Origin: JACCWP01 sp963785115
GTDB lineage: Bacteria > Actinomycetota > Actinomycetes > Propionibacteriales > Nocardioidaceae
Reading direction: 5' to 3'
Assembly (NCBI GenBank): GCA_963785115.1
Contig: CAWATY010000019.1
Location: forward strand, 1-64,000
DNA: 64,000 nt
Shown: positions 1-9,711 of the stretch, in pieces
How the letters are laid out: the number at the start of each line of letters is the position of its first letter
Numbering within the stretch: the stretch's first letter is position 1
The notes under the pieces: generated by a model
Database searches by the model: none
Told to the model about the DNA's origin: nothing
What the model saw: the letters and a program-made list of their open reading frames with translations, nothing else
Translations under genes and position numbers: made by a program

Positions 1-193
1 CCAGCATAGAAGTGGCTCAGCTGGCCGCTGGCCACCACCGCGCGCGCCGCCTCCGCCTCACGCGCCCCGATGGACGAGTAGAGGGGCAAAGGGGCGGTGA
101 CCGCCGGAGGGCCCCCAAGATCGCCAGCTGGCCGCTGTTCGCCGGGGGTGTGTTGCTTTTCGTCGTCGTCGGCGGCGGCGTTGTCGTTGTCAT
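1..193 (-). CDS. DegT/DnrJ/EryC1/StrS aminotransferase, N-terminal fragment
   Basis: Only the first ~60 residues lie in the window; the gene runs off the left edge. After a low-complexity Thr/Pro-rich start the translation reads PLYSSIGAREAEAARAVV and then SGQLSHFYAG, the typical opening of PLP-dependent sugar aminotransferases of the DegT family. The start (ATG at 193) overlaps the stop of the upstream oxidoreductase as ATGA, which supports translational coupling in a leftward sugar operon. One missing base near 105 breaks the frame. The PLP lysine would be outside the window, so the family is inferred from the N-terminus and the context only. Confidence 0.5.
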
Positions 194-1119
194 GGGCATG
201 CTCCCACCTCCTCCAGGATACGCGCCGCCAGCGCCCCGCGCTCCAGCAGCGGCTGCCAGGCCACCGCCGTCGCGGCCCCCAGGGCCTGCGCCAGGGCGGC
301 GCCGACCGAGAAGAACAGCGCCTCGTGCGAGGGGGCGCCCAGAATCGTGGGCCACCGGCGTCAGGTTGAAAAATTCGGGAAAGGCCGGGTCGGGGGCCGC
401 CGCGGACAGCTCCACCCGCCGCTCCGAATCGATCACCCGCACCCGGTGGTCGGTGAACAGCAGGTCCAGCTCGAAGGGGGCAAACCGGCATCCCGGGCTG
501 GGCAGAAGAGCAGCGCGCCGCCGGGGTAGTCGAGGGCGAAGGCCGGCTCGGTCGCGCTGCCGCCCAGGCAGCGCACGGCCGCGGCGGCCGAAGCAGGCCG
601 GGACCGCTCCAGCCAGTGCGAGGCGTTAGTGATCGCGTGCCGTAGTACCGCGCCAGGCCCTGGCGCAGCGGCCCCGGCGCCACCTGACGTTCGAGGATAC
701 TGAAGGGTCGAAGGCGCGGGGAAGTTGACCAGCACCGGGCGGCCCGCCCCGGCACAGCGCCAGCACTCCTGGGCGGCGGCGGCCCCGTGGCCAGCGGCTT
801 CTCGATAGGATCGACGGCACGCTGGGTGCCGCCAGGATGGTCCGCAGGGCTCCGCCGGGCGTCGGCTGGCGTGCACACGCTGACCACCTGGGGTGGGTGT
901 GGGCCAGCAGCGCCGCCAGGTCGGTGTCGCTGTCCGCCACGCCCCAGCGGCCGCGAAGCATCGGCCCGCGCCCGATCCCGGTCGCAGCAGCCACCAGCGC
1001 CGTCTCCAGCCGGCGGTAGGCCACGCGTGGGTCAGCACCGCGCGCTCGTCGGCGTCGTTGTAGCCGCCGGCAATCCGCCCGCAGCCCACGATGGCGCGCG
1101 CACCGCGGGACTCAGCCAT
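190..1119 (-). CDS. Gfo/Idh/MocA-family oxidoreductase (frame disrupted by indels)
   Basis: The N-terminus MAESRGARAIVGCGRIAGGY is a Rossmann NAD(P)-binding turn of the GxGxxxG type seen in Gfo/Idh/MocA sugar dehydrogenases. Further on, stretches such as WGVADSDTDLAALLAHTHP and, near the end, FALDYPGGALLFCPA can be followed by changing frame. The start ATG overlaps the stop of the cytidylyltransferase (ATGGCTGA), and the end overlaps the next aminotransferase start as ATGA. At least four single-base indels break the frame although the remaining sequence is protein-like, so sequence error is more likely than decay. Role inferred: NAD-dependent oxidation or reduction of a nucleotide-sugar intermediate. 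Confidence 0.6.
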
Positions 1120-1910
1120 CGAGGACCATGACCTCCTCCGGACGGGTCCCCGCGCCTGGGGGCACTCGAAGGCGTCGGGACGGCCGTGTTGCCGGCCACA
1201 GGGCCGGGTTGACGTCCAGGAACTGCACCACGTCTGCGGCGGAGAAGGCGGGGTTTGCGGGGTAGAGCTCTGGTAGATGGTCGAGACCAGCGCCAGGTCC
1301 TCGGCGTGGTCGACGCACAGCCGGTAGCCGGGGCGGTGCAGGGCGGGCGGCGCACCAGGTTCACGATCCGGTAGCGCTCGGCGTGGTGGTAGATGAGGGC
1401 GTGACGTTGACCCGGTCGTAGGGGTCTGGGTCAGGCCGGCGATCTCCTCCAGCAGGTCGGTGCGGTAGACCTGCACGTCCAGGCCGATGGGGAAGGTAAG
1501 CCGGTTCAGGATGTTGGCCACGTAGTCGACGTCCCCCTGCTGCAACCGGCGCGCCGCCGCGTCGACGATGCCCGCGTCGACAAGCGGGCAGTCGCCGGTG
1601 ATCTCGACGATGGCGTCGGCCCGGGCCGCGCGCGCCGCCCCCAGCACCCGGTGAGCACGTCCTCCAGCGAGCCGCGGAGACAGCCCACCCCCTCGCGCCG
1701 GGCCAGCTGCTCGATGGGATCGTCCGAGGGGTCGTCGCTTGTGGCGATGAGACCTCCGCCAGGACCCGCTGCGCCGGAGGCGGTCGAGAAGACGGGAGAG
1801 CATCGGTCGCTCCAGGATGGGTCGGAGGTTCTTGCCTGGCAACCGTCGGGAGCTCATCCGGCTCTCGACGATGCCGACCACCCGCAGGGGGCGGGCTGGC
1901 TTTCCGTCAT
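1112..1910 (-). CDS. SpsF-type cytidylyltransferase (frame disrupted by indels)
   Basis: The protein begins MTESQPAP and, after a frame change in a C-run, continues RVVGIVESRMSSRRLPGKNL, the nucleotide-binding loop of the CMP-sugar (NeuA/SpsF) cytidylyltransferase family. It continues with ARADAIVEITGDCPLVDAG, the conserved acidic metal-binding GDCPL/D region, and ends with a VDHAEDLALVSTIY segment. These enzymes transfer CMP from CTP to a sugar acid or amino sugar. The ATG at 1910 overlaps the upstream aminotransferase stop (ATGA). Three or more indels, several in G or C homopolymers, interrupt the frame. A second intact relative lies at 22441-23082. Confidence 0.72.
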
Positions 1911-3054
1911 TGACACTCCGCGATCGCGGCCCGGACCTGGTGGCCGATGTACTCCATGTCCGAAGCCCCAGGTGCTGCCCGACCGGCAGGGCCAGGGAGG
2001 CGTCGCTGATCTGGGTGGCTCGGGAAACGGGCCGCATCATAGCCGTACTTTTCCCGGTAGTACTTCATGCGAGGCACCGGCTGTGGGTAGTAGATGCTCG
2101 TGCCAACCCCGGCGGCGTTCAACTTACCCACCAGATCGTTCCGCTTGCCGGCCAGCTCGCCCTCCAGGACGGCGATCAGGCAGTAGTGGCTGTTGCGGGC
2201 GGACGAAGGTTTGCGTCCAGGAGACGCAAGCCGGGCACATCGGCCAGCTCCTTGAGCCGTTCAAAATTCTCCCGGCGCCGGCCCAGCGTCTGCTCAGGCG
2301 GGCGGTCTGGGTCCGACCCAGCGCAGCCTGCATCTCGCTCATGCGGTAGTTCAGGCCGAGCGAGGGGACCTCGTACAGGCCTGGGATGGACCGTTCGGCG
2401 TGGGTGCGGTCGACCCCGAAGGCCCTCAGGCGGGCGACCGCCTCGGAAATCCCCGGTGCCGGCTCACGAACATGCCCCCCTCGCCGGTGGTCATGTGCTT
2501 GACCGGGTAAAAGGAGAAGCAGCCGGTGTCGCCGAACAGGCCCACGTGGCGGCCCCGCCAGCGCGCCCCCACGGCGATGGCGCAGTCCTCGATGATCTTC
2601 AGACCCCGGCTCTCGGCCAGCGCCAGGATGTCGTCCATCTCGCAGGGGATCCCCACGAAGTGCACCAGGGCGATGGCCCGCGTCCTTGGGGTCAGGGCGG
2701 CGGCGATGCGCTCCGCGGTCAGGTTGCCGGTGGCCGGGTCGGGGTCGACGAAGACCGGCCGGGCCCCCACCCACTCGATGGCGTGGGCGGTGGCCACGTG
2801 GGTCAGCGCCGGGGCCACCACCTCGTCGCCGGCCCCGATCCGAAGGTGCAGGTAGCTGAGATGCAGGGCGGCCATGCAGGAGCTGACCGAGACCGCTGTC
2901 CGCCGTCGCCCAGGAATTCGGAGAACTCGGCCTCGAAGGCCTTGCACTCCGGTCCGTGGGTCAGGATGTGCCCCTCCAGCACCCGCAGCACGGCCTGCCG
3001 GTCGACGTCGGTGATGTCGGGGCGTCCGAAGGGGATCTCGCGTTTTTGATTCAT
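1907..3054 (-). CDS. DegT/DnrJ/EryC1/StrS aminotransferase (frame disrupted by indels)
   Basis: The start MNQKREIPFGRPDITDVDRQ, the cofactor segment GDEVVAPALTHVATAHAIEW, the Asp motif IIEDCAIAVGA and the PLP-lysine segment FSFYPVKHMTTGEGGM identify a sugar 3- or 4-aminotransferase that converts a keto-sugar nucleotide to the amino sugar with glutamate. The C-terminus (PVPRMKYYREKYGYD) is also family-like. The length from start to stop (~380 codons) is normal. The start ATG overlaps the preceding oxidoreductase stop (ATGA). Two or three frame changes occur, near 2880, 2450 and 2200, without loss of motifs. The product probably feeds the cytidylyltransferase encoded next. Confidence 0.8.
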
Positions 3055-4060
3055 GGCAGGTACTCGATGCTTTGCGGTTCGTTGCTGTTGACCGCCTGAT
3101 CGGCGGCAATGCAGGCGGCCATCAGGTCGAATTCGTGACCGGTGCCCGGGGCTCGCCCGCCTCGTCCTGACCGGCCAGGATTCGGTCGACAAAGCCGGGA
3201 ATGAGATCGCCCTTGCTGGCCGGCAAGGGCGACAGGTCCAGCGGCTTGCCGCCACCGCCGGGTCGCGCACGCGGTGAACGGGGACCCTGGTCGTCGTAGA
3301 GGAAGGTGGCCCGGGTGCCAAACACCCGCAGACGATGCTGATGTCGGTGCACGCAGCCGAAGTTGGCGGTGATCCGTCCGACCAGGCCGGACGGGAACAG
3401 GTAGGTGGCGGCCACGAAATCCTTGTAACGGAACGGCGTGCCTGCCGTGGCGATGCGGTTGCCGACCGCGCTCACCGAGATCGGGCGCTGGCCGGTGAGC
3501 CAGAACATCGAGTCGAGCATGTGCACCCCCCGCCCTTGAAGACCGAATAGCCGTCGATCTGGCCTCGCCAGCCCTCGGTGATCTTGTGGATGCGGCCGTA
3601 AAGGTAGTCCCCGTCGAAGGCATAGATTCACCCAGCTCGCCGCCGGCGATGGCCTGGCTCAGCCAGCGGTAGAGGGGCGCCGCCCGCAGCACAAGGTTGC
3701 ACGCCAGCCGGCCGCTGGCCCGCCGCCAGGCCTGCTGGATGGTCCGAAGCTCTCGGCGGTCTCACACAGCGGCTTCTCGCAGAAAACGTGCTTGCCCGCC
3801 TGCAGCGCCGACACCACCGCCGCCGCGTGAAGGTTGTCGTAGGTGGCCAGGGCCACGATGTCGACGGCGGGATCGGCAAGGACCTGCTCGTAGCTGTCGG
3901 CCGCCGCCCCCTGGCCGATGGCCTGGACCACCCGCTGCATGCGCGGAGCCTCCAGGTCGAAGACCCAGCGCAGGCGGCAACGCGCGTCGCCGGCAAAGGC
4001 GCGGGCGTGCTGCTCGCCCACCCCCAGTCCGATGACCGCTGCGGAAAGTGGCTGACTCAA
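3051..4060 (-). CDS. Gfo/Idh/MocA-family oxidoreductase, first gene of the leftward sugar operon
   Basis: A TTG start at 4060 is preceded by GGAAGGA, a good ribosome-binding site, and gives SQPLSAAVIGLGVGEQHARA with the GxGxxG NAD(P) fold. The conserved AGKHVFCEKPL motif, containing the catalytic-site EKP lysine, follows at about residue 90-100. The C-terminal half (substrate domain) includes FRGRHLPVPVRPG-like and DLMAACIAADQAV segments. The stop overlaps the next start as ATGA. Two or three single-base frame changes are present (near 3690 and 3540). Role inferred: nucleotide-sugar dehydrogenase working together with the neighbouring aminotransferase, as in the WlbA/WlbE type of amino-sugar pathway. 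Confidence 0.75.
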
Positions 4061-4318
4061 GCGTCCTTCCAGACGGCAAATGCGCGACGACGGGAGATCC
4101 TCAGCCTGACGAGCATAATTGAGCGCCCTTGCACCCGTCAACGAGGCCATCGGAATAGACAATGGCCCGCGCGCGGCCTTGACCAAATTGGGGCAACGGA
4201 GTTATAAAAGAAGAGCTTTCATGTACGATGCGGGGCCCTCCCGTCCCCAGGGTAGCGGGCGGCGGGTAAGCGTGGCCGACGACCGCTGTCGTGGTTCGTA
4301 CCAGCGAGTTTGAGGCCC
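4061..4318. promoter_or_regulatory. Divergent intergenic region of the two sugar operons
   Basis: The 258 bases between the leftward oxidoreductase start and the rightward formyltransferase start hold no gene I can support. The stretch 4110-4130 (ACGAGCATAATTGAGC) and the segment around 4195-4225 (AACGGAGTTATAAAAGAAG) are AT-rich islands in ~70% GC DNA and are the best places for divergent promoters. No operator or riboswitch-like structure is evident. Confidence 0.4.
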
Positions 4319-5269
4319 ATGCGGATTCTGTTTGCCGGAAACAAGGAGCGTGGTGTTGCCTGCCTGCAGACCCTGATGGGGCGGGGGCACCGAATCGCCG
4401 GCGTGCTGGTGCATGCCCACCCCGGGCCGCCCGCCACAGGCAGCGTGGCCGCCGTGGCCCGCGAGCACGGCCTGCCCGTGATGGCCCCCACCGACCCCGG
4501 CGACCCGCAACTTCTGCGCGCCATCCGTGAGCTGGCGCCCGACCTGACCGTGCTGGCGGGGTACGGACCCATCGTGGGGCAGGCCTTCATCGACATACCT
4601 CGACGGGGATGCCTGAACCTGCACGGGGGAAAGCTGCCGCAGTACCGCGGTTCATCCCCCATGAACTGGGCCCTCATCAACGGCGAGACCGGCTTTTCCA
4701 TCTCCGTCATCCAGGTGGACCGGGGGGTCGACACCGGGCCGGTGCTGGCCGAGCGCAGCTTCGACATCGGGCCCGACGACACCATCGCCGACCTGCAGGA
4801 TCGGGCCAACCAGGTCTTTCCCGATCTGCTGGCCGACGTGGTCGACGAGGTGGGGGCCGGGCGGACCCGACCGCGGGTGCAGACCCAGGAGGGCGCGGGC
4901 TACTGGCCGCTGCGCTTCCCCGACGACGGCCTCATCTTCTGGGACGAATACACCGCCCAGCAGATCCACAACCGCATCCGCGCCCTCACCGATCCCTACC
5001 CGGGCGCCTTCAGCTTCTTCGGCCGCCAGAAGGTCCGGCTGCTGCGCTCGCAGATGACCGAGGTGCCCACTTTCGGCGAACCGGGTCGGGTCTACCGCAC
5101 GTCGACCCACGGCCTCCTGGTCTGCGCGAAGGACCGCTGCCTGTGGATCAGGCGCGCGATTTTCGATCACAACGGAGAGGACGCCATGCCCGCCGTCGCC
5201 CGCTACGAGAAATTCGCCACCCTTCGCGACGCCGTCGCCCGGGCCATCGCCGCCGGGGCTCTGTCATGA
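4319..5269 (+). CDS. Sugar/methionyl-tRNA-type formyltransferase
   Basis: This intact 316-residue protein has the formyl-transferase fold of Fmt and ArnA-N. MRILFAGNKERG opens a Rossmann domain, NLHGGKLPQYRGSSPMNW is the active-site loop with the catalytic Asn and His, and VDRGVDTGPVLAE carries the catalytic Asp. The C-terminal domain (PLRFPDDGLIFWDEYTA) resembles the sugar-formyltransferase type rather than the tRNA-binding OB domain of Fmt. N10-formyl-tetrahydrofolate would be the donor and an amino-sugar nucleotide the likely acceptor, given the glycan context. ATG 4319 is preferred to the in-frame TTG at 4310. The stop overlaps neuB as ATGA. Confidence 0.82.
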   Translation: MRILFAGNKERGVACLQTLMGRGHRIAGVLVHAHPGPPATGSVAAVAREHGLPVMAPTDPGDPQLLRAIRELAPDLTVLAGYGPIVGQAFIDIPRRGCLNLHGGKLPQYRGSSPMNWALINGETGFSISVIQVDRGVDTGPVLAERSFDIGPDDTIADLQDRANQVFPDLLADVVDEVGAGRTRPRVQTQEGAGYWPLRFPDDGLIFWDEYTAQQIHNRIRALTDPYPGAFSFFGRQKVRLLRSQMTEVPTFGEPGRVYRTSTHGLLVCAKDRCLWIRRAIFDHNGEDAMPAVARYEKFATLRDAVARAIAAGALS

Positions 5270-6321
5270 TTGCCGGCGCCATCGAAACCAGCCAGGCCGT
5301 CTTCCTGGTGGCCGAGATCGGCAACAACCACGAGGGGAAGGTCGAGCGGGCGCGTGAGCTGGTGGTCCGGGCCCGCGACTGTGGGGCCGACGCCGTCAAG
5401 TTCCAGACCTTCCGCACCGAGCTCTTCCAGAGCAAGCTCGACAGCGCCCGCTTCGCCCGCCTGAAGTCCTTCGAGCTGAGCTTCGCCCAGTTCGAGGATC
5501 TGGCGGTGCTGGCGAAAAAGAGCGGCCTGCTGTTCATGTCCACCCCGCTCGACCTGGAGAGCGCCCGCTTTCTGACCCCCCTTGTCGACGTCTTCAAGAT
5601 CGCCTCCGGCGACAACGACTTCATCGGCCTGCTGGAGCTGGTGGCCGATGCGGGCAAGCCGACCATCGTCTCCACCGGGGCCAGCGACCTGGGCCAGGTG
5701 GAGCGCGCGGTGGCGGTGGTCAAGCAGCGCTGGGCGGCCCGGCGCGCCCCCGAGCAGCCCCCTGCATCCGACCCGACGGCCGGCGCAGGCGATGGCCAGC
5801 TGGGCATCTTGCACTGTGTGACCAGCTATCCCGCCCCGCCCGAGCAGATCAACCTGGCGGCCATCGAGACCCTGCGCCGGGTCTTTCCCCGGGAGACCAT
5901 CGGCTACTCCGACCACACCATGGGCCTGGACGCCGCCCTGGCGGCGGTGGCGCTGGGGGCGCGCATCGTGGAGAAGCACTTCACGCTGGACCACCACCAG
6001 TCGGACTTCCGCGACCACCAGCTCTCCGCCGACCCGTCCGAGCTGACCGAGCTGGCGCGGCGGCTGCCCCAGGTGGCGGCCCTGCGCGGCCAGCCGGAAA
6101 AGGTGATTCAGCCCTGCGAGCGGCCGCTCATCCCCTTCGTGCGGCGGTCGGCCTTCGCCGCCCGCGACCTGAGCGCCGGGGTGGCGGTGCGGGCCGAGGA
6201 CATCGTCTGGCTGCGCCCGGGCGAGGGCATCGGGCCGGCGGACCAGCACCGGCTGGTGGGCCGGAAGCTGCGCCGCGCGCTGGCGGCGGGCGAGCTGTTC
6301 CGCGGCGCGGACGTCGAATAA
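5266..6321 (+). CDS. neuB: NeuB-family nonulosonic acid synthase
   Basis: An intact 351-residue protein of the NeuB/PseI/LegI family, which condenses phosphoenolpyruvate with an N-acetylated hexose to make sialic, pseudaminic or legionaminic-type acids. VFLVAEIGNNHEG is the TIM-barrel opening; ADAVKFQTFRTELF, VFKIASGDND, KPTIVSTGAS and GYSDHTMG are conserved PEP and metal-binding segments; VEKHFTLD is the characteristic late barrel motif. The last ~65 residues (RSAFAARDLSAG ... RLVGRKL) form the SAF/antifreeze-like domain that caps the active site. The start overlaps the preceding stop (ATGA). Which nonulosonate is made cannot be read from the sequence; neuB is used as the family name. Confidence 0.88.
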   Translation: MIAGAIETSQAVFLVAEIGNNHEGKVERARELVVRARDCGADAVKFQTFRTELFQSKLDSARFARLKSFELSFAQFEDLAVLAKKSGLLFMSTPLDLESARFLTPLVDVFKIASGDNDFIGLLELVADAGKPTIVSTGASDLGQVERAVAVVKQRWAARRAPEQPPASDPTAGAGDGQLGILHCVTSYPAPPEQINLAAIETLRRVFPRETIGYSDHTMGLDAALAAVALGARIVEKHFTLDHHQSDFRDHQLSADPSELTELARRLPQVAALRGQPEKVIQPCERPLIPFVRRSAFAARDLSAGVAVRAEDIVWLRPGEGIGPADQHRLVGRKLRRALAAGELFRGADVE

Positions 6322-6324
6322 GCC

Positions 6325-8195
6325 ATGTGCGGCATCGCCGGCTACGTCGGAGCGCTCAGGCTTCCGGACGAACGCATCGAGCGCTGCCTGGCCCTGATGG
6401 GCCGGCGCGGCCCCGACCGCCGGGCCGCCCGCCACTTCGTCACGCCGGACGGGCGGCATGTCCACCTGCTGCACAGCCGCCTGTCCATCATCGACCTCGA
6501 CCCCGCGCTCCAACCAGCCGTTCCCGGTGCGGCGCCGCAAGTGGCATCTCCTACAACGGCGAGCTCTACAACTACCTCGAGCTCGCGCAGCGACCTCGAG
6601 CGGCAGGGCGAGACCTTCACCACCGCGTCCGACACCGAGGTGCTGCTCGCGACGCTCGACGCGCACGGGCTGGGATGCCCTCGACCGCTGCGAGGGGATG
6701 TGGGCGTTCGCCGCTGTACGACGAGGCGCGACGGGTCGCTGCTGCTCTGCGCGCGACCGCTTCGGCGAAAAGCCGCTCTACCTCTTGCGCGACGACGAGC
6801 GGCCTCTACTTCGGCTCGGAGCTGCAAGTTCATCGCCGCGCTGCTCGGGCCGGCGGCTGCCGCATCGACCCCGACCACCTGCTACCGCTACCTCGTCAAC
6901 GGCTACAAGTCGCTCTACAAGAAGCCGCGCACGTTCTTCGAGGGCATCGAGGAGCTGCCGGCCGGCGCAGCTGCTGCGCGATCGAGGCCGACGGCCGCGA
7001 GCCGCCAGCGCGCGCTACTGGCAGCCGCGGCTTCGCCACCGAGCCGGACGATGACCTTCGAGGAGGCCGTCGACGGCGCGCGCGAGCGGCTGGTCCGGGC
7101 GGTGGAGCTGCGCCTGCGCGCCGACGTGCCGCTGGCGTTCTGCATGAGCGGCGGCGTCGACTCCAACGCGCTGATCAGCATCGCCAAGCGCGTGTTCGAC
7201 TACGACGTGCACGGCTTCACCATCGTCAACACCGACGCGCGCTACGAAGAGCGGGACATGGTCGAGCACGCGGTGGCCGAGCTCGGCATCCGCCACACCG
7301 CGATCCCGCGTCGACACCAGCGGGTTTCTCGACAAGCTGCGCCGGCTGGTCCGCGCAGCACGACGCGCCCGTCTACACGATCACCTACTACGCCCACTGG
7401 CTGCTGATGGAGAGCATCGCCGCGCACGGCTACCGCATCTCGATCAGCGGCACCGCCGCCGACGAGCTGTTCACCGGCTACTACGACCACCACCTCGCCT
7501 ACCTGCACGAGGTCCGTGACACGAGGCCGCGCGTCCACGCACGCGCCTGCGCGGCCTGGAGCGAGCACATCCGGCCGCATCGTGCGCAATCCCTTCCTGT
7601 CCAACCCCGAGCTGTTCATCGAGCGGTCCCGACTTCCGCGGATCACATCTACCTCGACGCCGACGAGTTCGCCGGCTACCTCACGCCGCCCCTGGCACGA
7701 GCCGTTCGACGGAGGCGCCGCTTCACCGGCGAGCCTGCTGCGCAACCGCATGCTGAACGAGCTGTTCCACGAGGCGGTGCCGGTCATCCTGCACGAGGAC
7801 GATCTCAACGCCATGTACTACTCGATCGAGAACCGCTCGCCCTTCCTCGATCGCGAGCTGTTCGAGTTCTGCTATCCGCATCCCGACCCGCCACCTCATC
7901 CGCGACGGCTGGGCCAAGGCCGTGCTGCGCGAAGCGATGCGCGGCATCGCGCCCGACGCCGATCCTCGACAACCGGCGCAAGGTCGGCTTCAACGCCCCG
8001 ATCTTCGACTTTCTGGATGTCACGACGCCGACGTCCGCGGCGACGCTGCTCGACCGACAGCCCCATCTTCGAGCACGTCCGGCGCGAGCGCGATCGAGGC
8101 GCTGATCGCAAGCGACCGACCTGCCGAACAGCGAGAGCAAGTTCCTGTTCTACTTCCTGACCGCCAAGATGTTCCTGGAGGAGTTCGCGTCGTGA
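6325..8195 (+). CDS. Asparagine synthase (glutamine-hydrolysing) homologue, frame disrupted by indels
   Basis: The start MCGIAGYVGALRLPDERIER retains the catalytic Cys2 of class II glutamine amidotransferases; RRGPDRR and LHSRLSIIDLD follow. The C-terminal ATP-pyrophosphatase domain shows FCMSGGVDSNALISIAK (PP-loop SGGxDS), ISGTAADELFTGYYDHH and IENRSPFLDRELFEF. At about 623 codons the length fits AsnB-like proteins of polysaccharide loci. From ~6500 on, roughly ten single-base insertions disrupt the frame while motifs survive in the other frames. Immediately followed by an N-acetyl sugar amidotransferase (stop and start share bases at 8193-8197), so it may supply ammonia for sugar amidation rather than free asparagine. 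Confidence 0.78.
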
Positions 8196-9326
8196 TGAGG
8201 TATTGCCGCACCTGCGTCACTGCCCTGACACGCGGCCCAACATCGCGCATCGACGACGAGGGCATCTGCAACGCCTGCGCAGCGCACACCAAGCGCGGCA
8301 TCGACTGGGCCGGCGCGCGAGCAGGCTTTCGAGCAGGTGGTGGCCCACGCCAAGTCGCGCAGCAGCGGCTACGACTGCGTGATCCCGGTCAGCGGCGGCA
8401 AGGACAGCACCTGGCAGGTGGTGCAAGTGCCTGGAATACGGGCTCAATCCGCTGGCCGTCACCTGGAGCACGCCCGGCCCGCACGGCGATCGGCCAGCGC
8501 AATCTCGACAACCTGGTCGCGCTCGGCGTCGACCACATCGACTACCAGATCAGCCCGCAGGTGGAGACGCAAGTTCATGTACGAGGCGCTCGTGCGCTAC
8601 GGCGCGACCGCCATCCCGATGCACATGGCGCTGTTCAACATCCCGCTGACGCATCGCCGTCGCGTTCGGCATCCCGCTGGTCGTCTGGGGCGAGAACTCG
8701 GCGTTCGAATACGGCGGCGACGGACGACGAGCGCAAGGGCTTCAGCTCGACGCGGCATGGCTCGAGCGCTACGGCGTGACCCACGGCACCACGGCCGCGC
8801 GACTGGATCTCCGACGAGCTGACCGAGCGCGAGCTGACCCCCTACTTCGGCCCCAGCCGACGAGGAACTCGAGGCCGCCGGCGTCTCGCGGTGTTCCTCG
8901 GCTACTACTTCGCGTGGGATCCGGAGACGAGCCTGCGCGGTCGCCGCCGCGCACGGCTTTCAGCGCCGACGCCGACGGGGCCGCGACCGGCTACTACGAC
9001 TACGCCGACATCGACGACGACTTCATCTCCATCCACCACTGGCTGAAGTGGTACAAGTTCGGCTTCACGCGACTGTTCGACAACCTCTCGCTCGAGATCC
9101 GCAACGGCCGGATGACCCGCGAGCAGGCGATCGAGATCCTGCGCGGCGCGCGGCGACGAGACGCCGCACGAGGACATCGCCAGGCTTCTGCGCAGTTCGT
9201 CGGGCATCACGCGAGCAGCACTTCTTCGAGATCGTCGAGCGCTTCCGCAACCCCGAGATCTGGAGCAGCGCGACGGGGGCTGGGTGATTCGACGGCTTTC
9301 TGATTCCGGACTGGGAGTGGACATGA
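8195..9326 (+). CDS. N-acetyl sugar amidotransferase (PseA/WbpG-like), frame disrupted by indels
   Basis: The start MRYCRTCVTALTRG with a following GICNACAAH gives the CxxC...CxxC zinc-type N-terminus of this family. The ATP-binding loop appears as DCVIPVSGGKDST, followed in shifted frames by GLNPLAVTWSTPG, GQRNLDNLVALGVDHI, PMHMALFNIPL and, near the C-terminus, DDFISIHHWLKWYKFGF. The family amidates or acetamidinates UDP- or CMP-linked sugars, and is seen next to pseudaminic/legionaminic loci. Length (~376 codons) is normal. Several inserted C or G bases break the frame, for instance an extra C before AAG twice (near 8425 and 8572). A GTG at 8192 is an alternative start. Confidence 0.75.
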
Positions 9327-9705
9327 AGATCGACGTGAACGATCCGCCGCGCGAGCTTCGAGGTCGGCTCGGCGGCGAGCCGATCACGATCCGCGACTGC
9401 GGGCGACTGCGCGCTCGCAGGCCGACGAGCAGGTCACGCTTCGTGACCGAGTCCGGCGGCGAGTACGACGTCGCCCGCAAGGACTGGGGCTTTTACGCCA
9501 CGCCCTCGCTCAACGCGCGGCTCGAGCGCTTCGGCTTCCGCCCGGCGCTGGTCCGCAGCGGCAACGACAAGTTTTACGTCTTCCTGCTGGAGCGGGGCGG
9601 CGAGGCGGAGCTCGATCGCTACCTGCGGCTGGAGGGGCACCTGGTGGTGGCCTGGCTCGACGACCCGGAGACCCTGCGGCGCTGGAGGCCGGCTTCGGGG
9701 GATCG
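9323..9705 (+). CDS. Small conserved protein of glycan loci, function unknown
   Basis: The start ATG overlaps the amidotransferase stop (ATGA). After two or three frame repairs the sequence reads MKIDVNDPPREFEVG, then CGRLRL, then EQVTFVTESGGEYDVARKDW and GFYATPSLNARLERFGFR, ending near LVVAWLDDPETLRR, about 125 residues. I recognise no enzymatic motif. Position between an amidotransferase and a methyltransferase suggests a small partner or carrier in sugar modification. The end is uncertain because a missing base near 9685 removes a clear stop before the next gene. Sequence errors stop at about 9450, inside this gene, and downstream sequence is clean. Confidence 0.5.
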
Positions 9706-9711
9706 GCGGCC

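Noticed and set aside
433..2040. A single 535-codon leftward protein
   Set aside because: It joins the end of an aminotransferase shadow, a cytidylyltransferase and an oxidoreductase by frame slips; the parts are three different genes with overlapping ATGA starts.
5203..6666. A 487-codon open frame antisense to neuB
   Set aside because: A shadow of neuB with no recognisable motif and no start signal.
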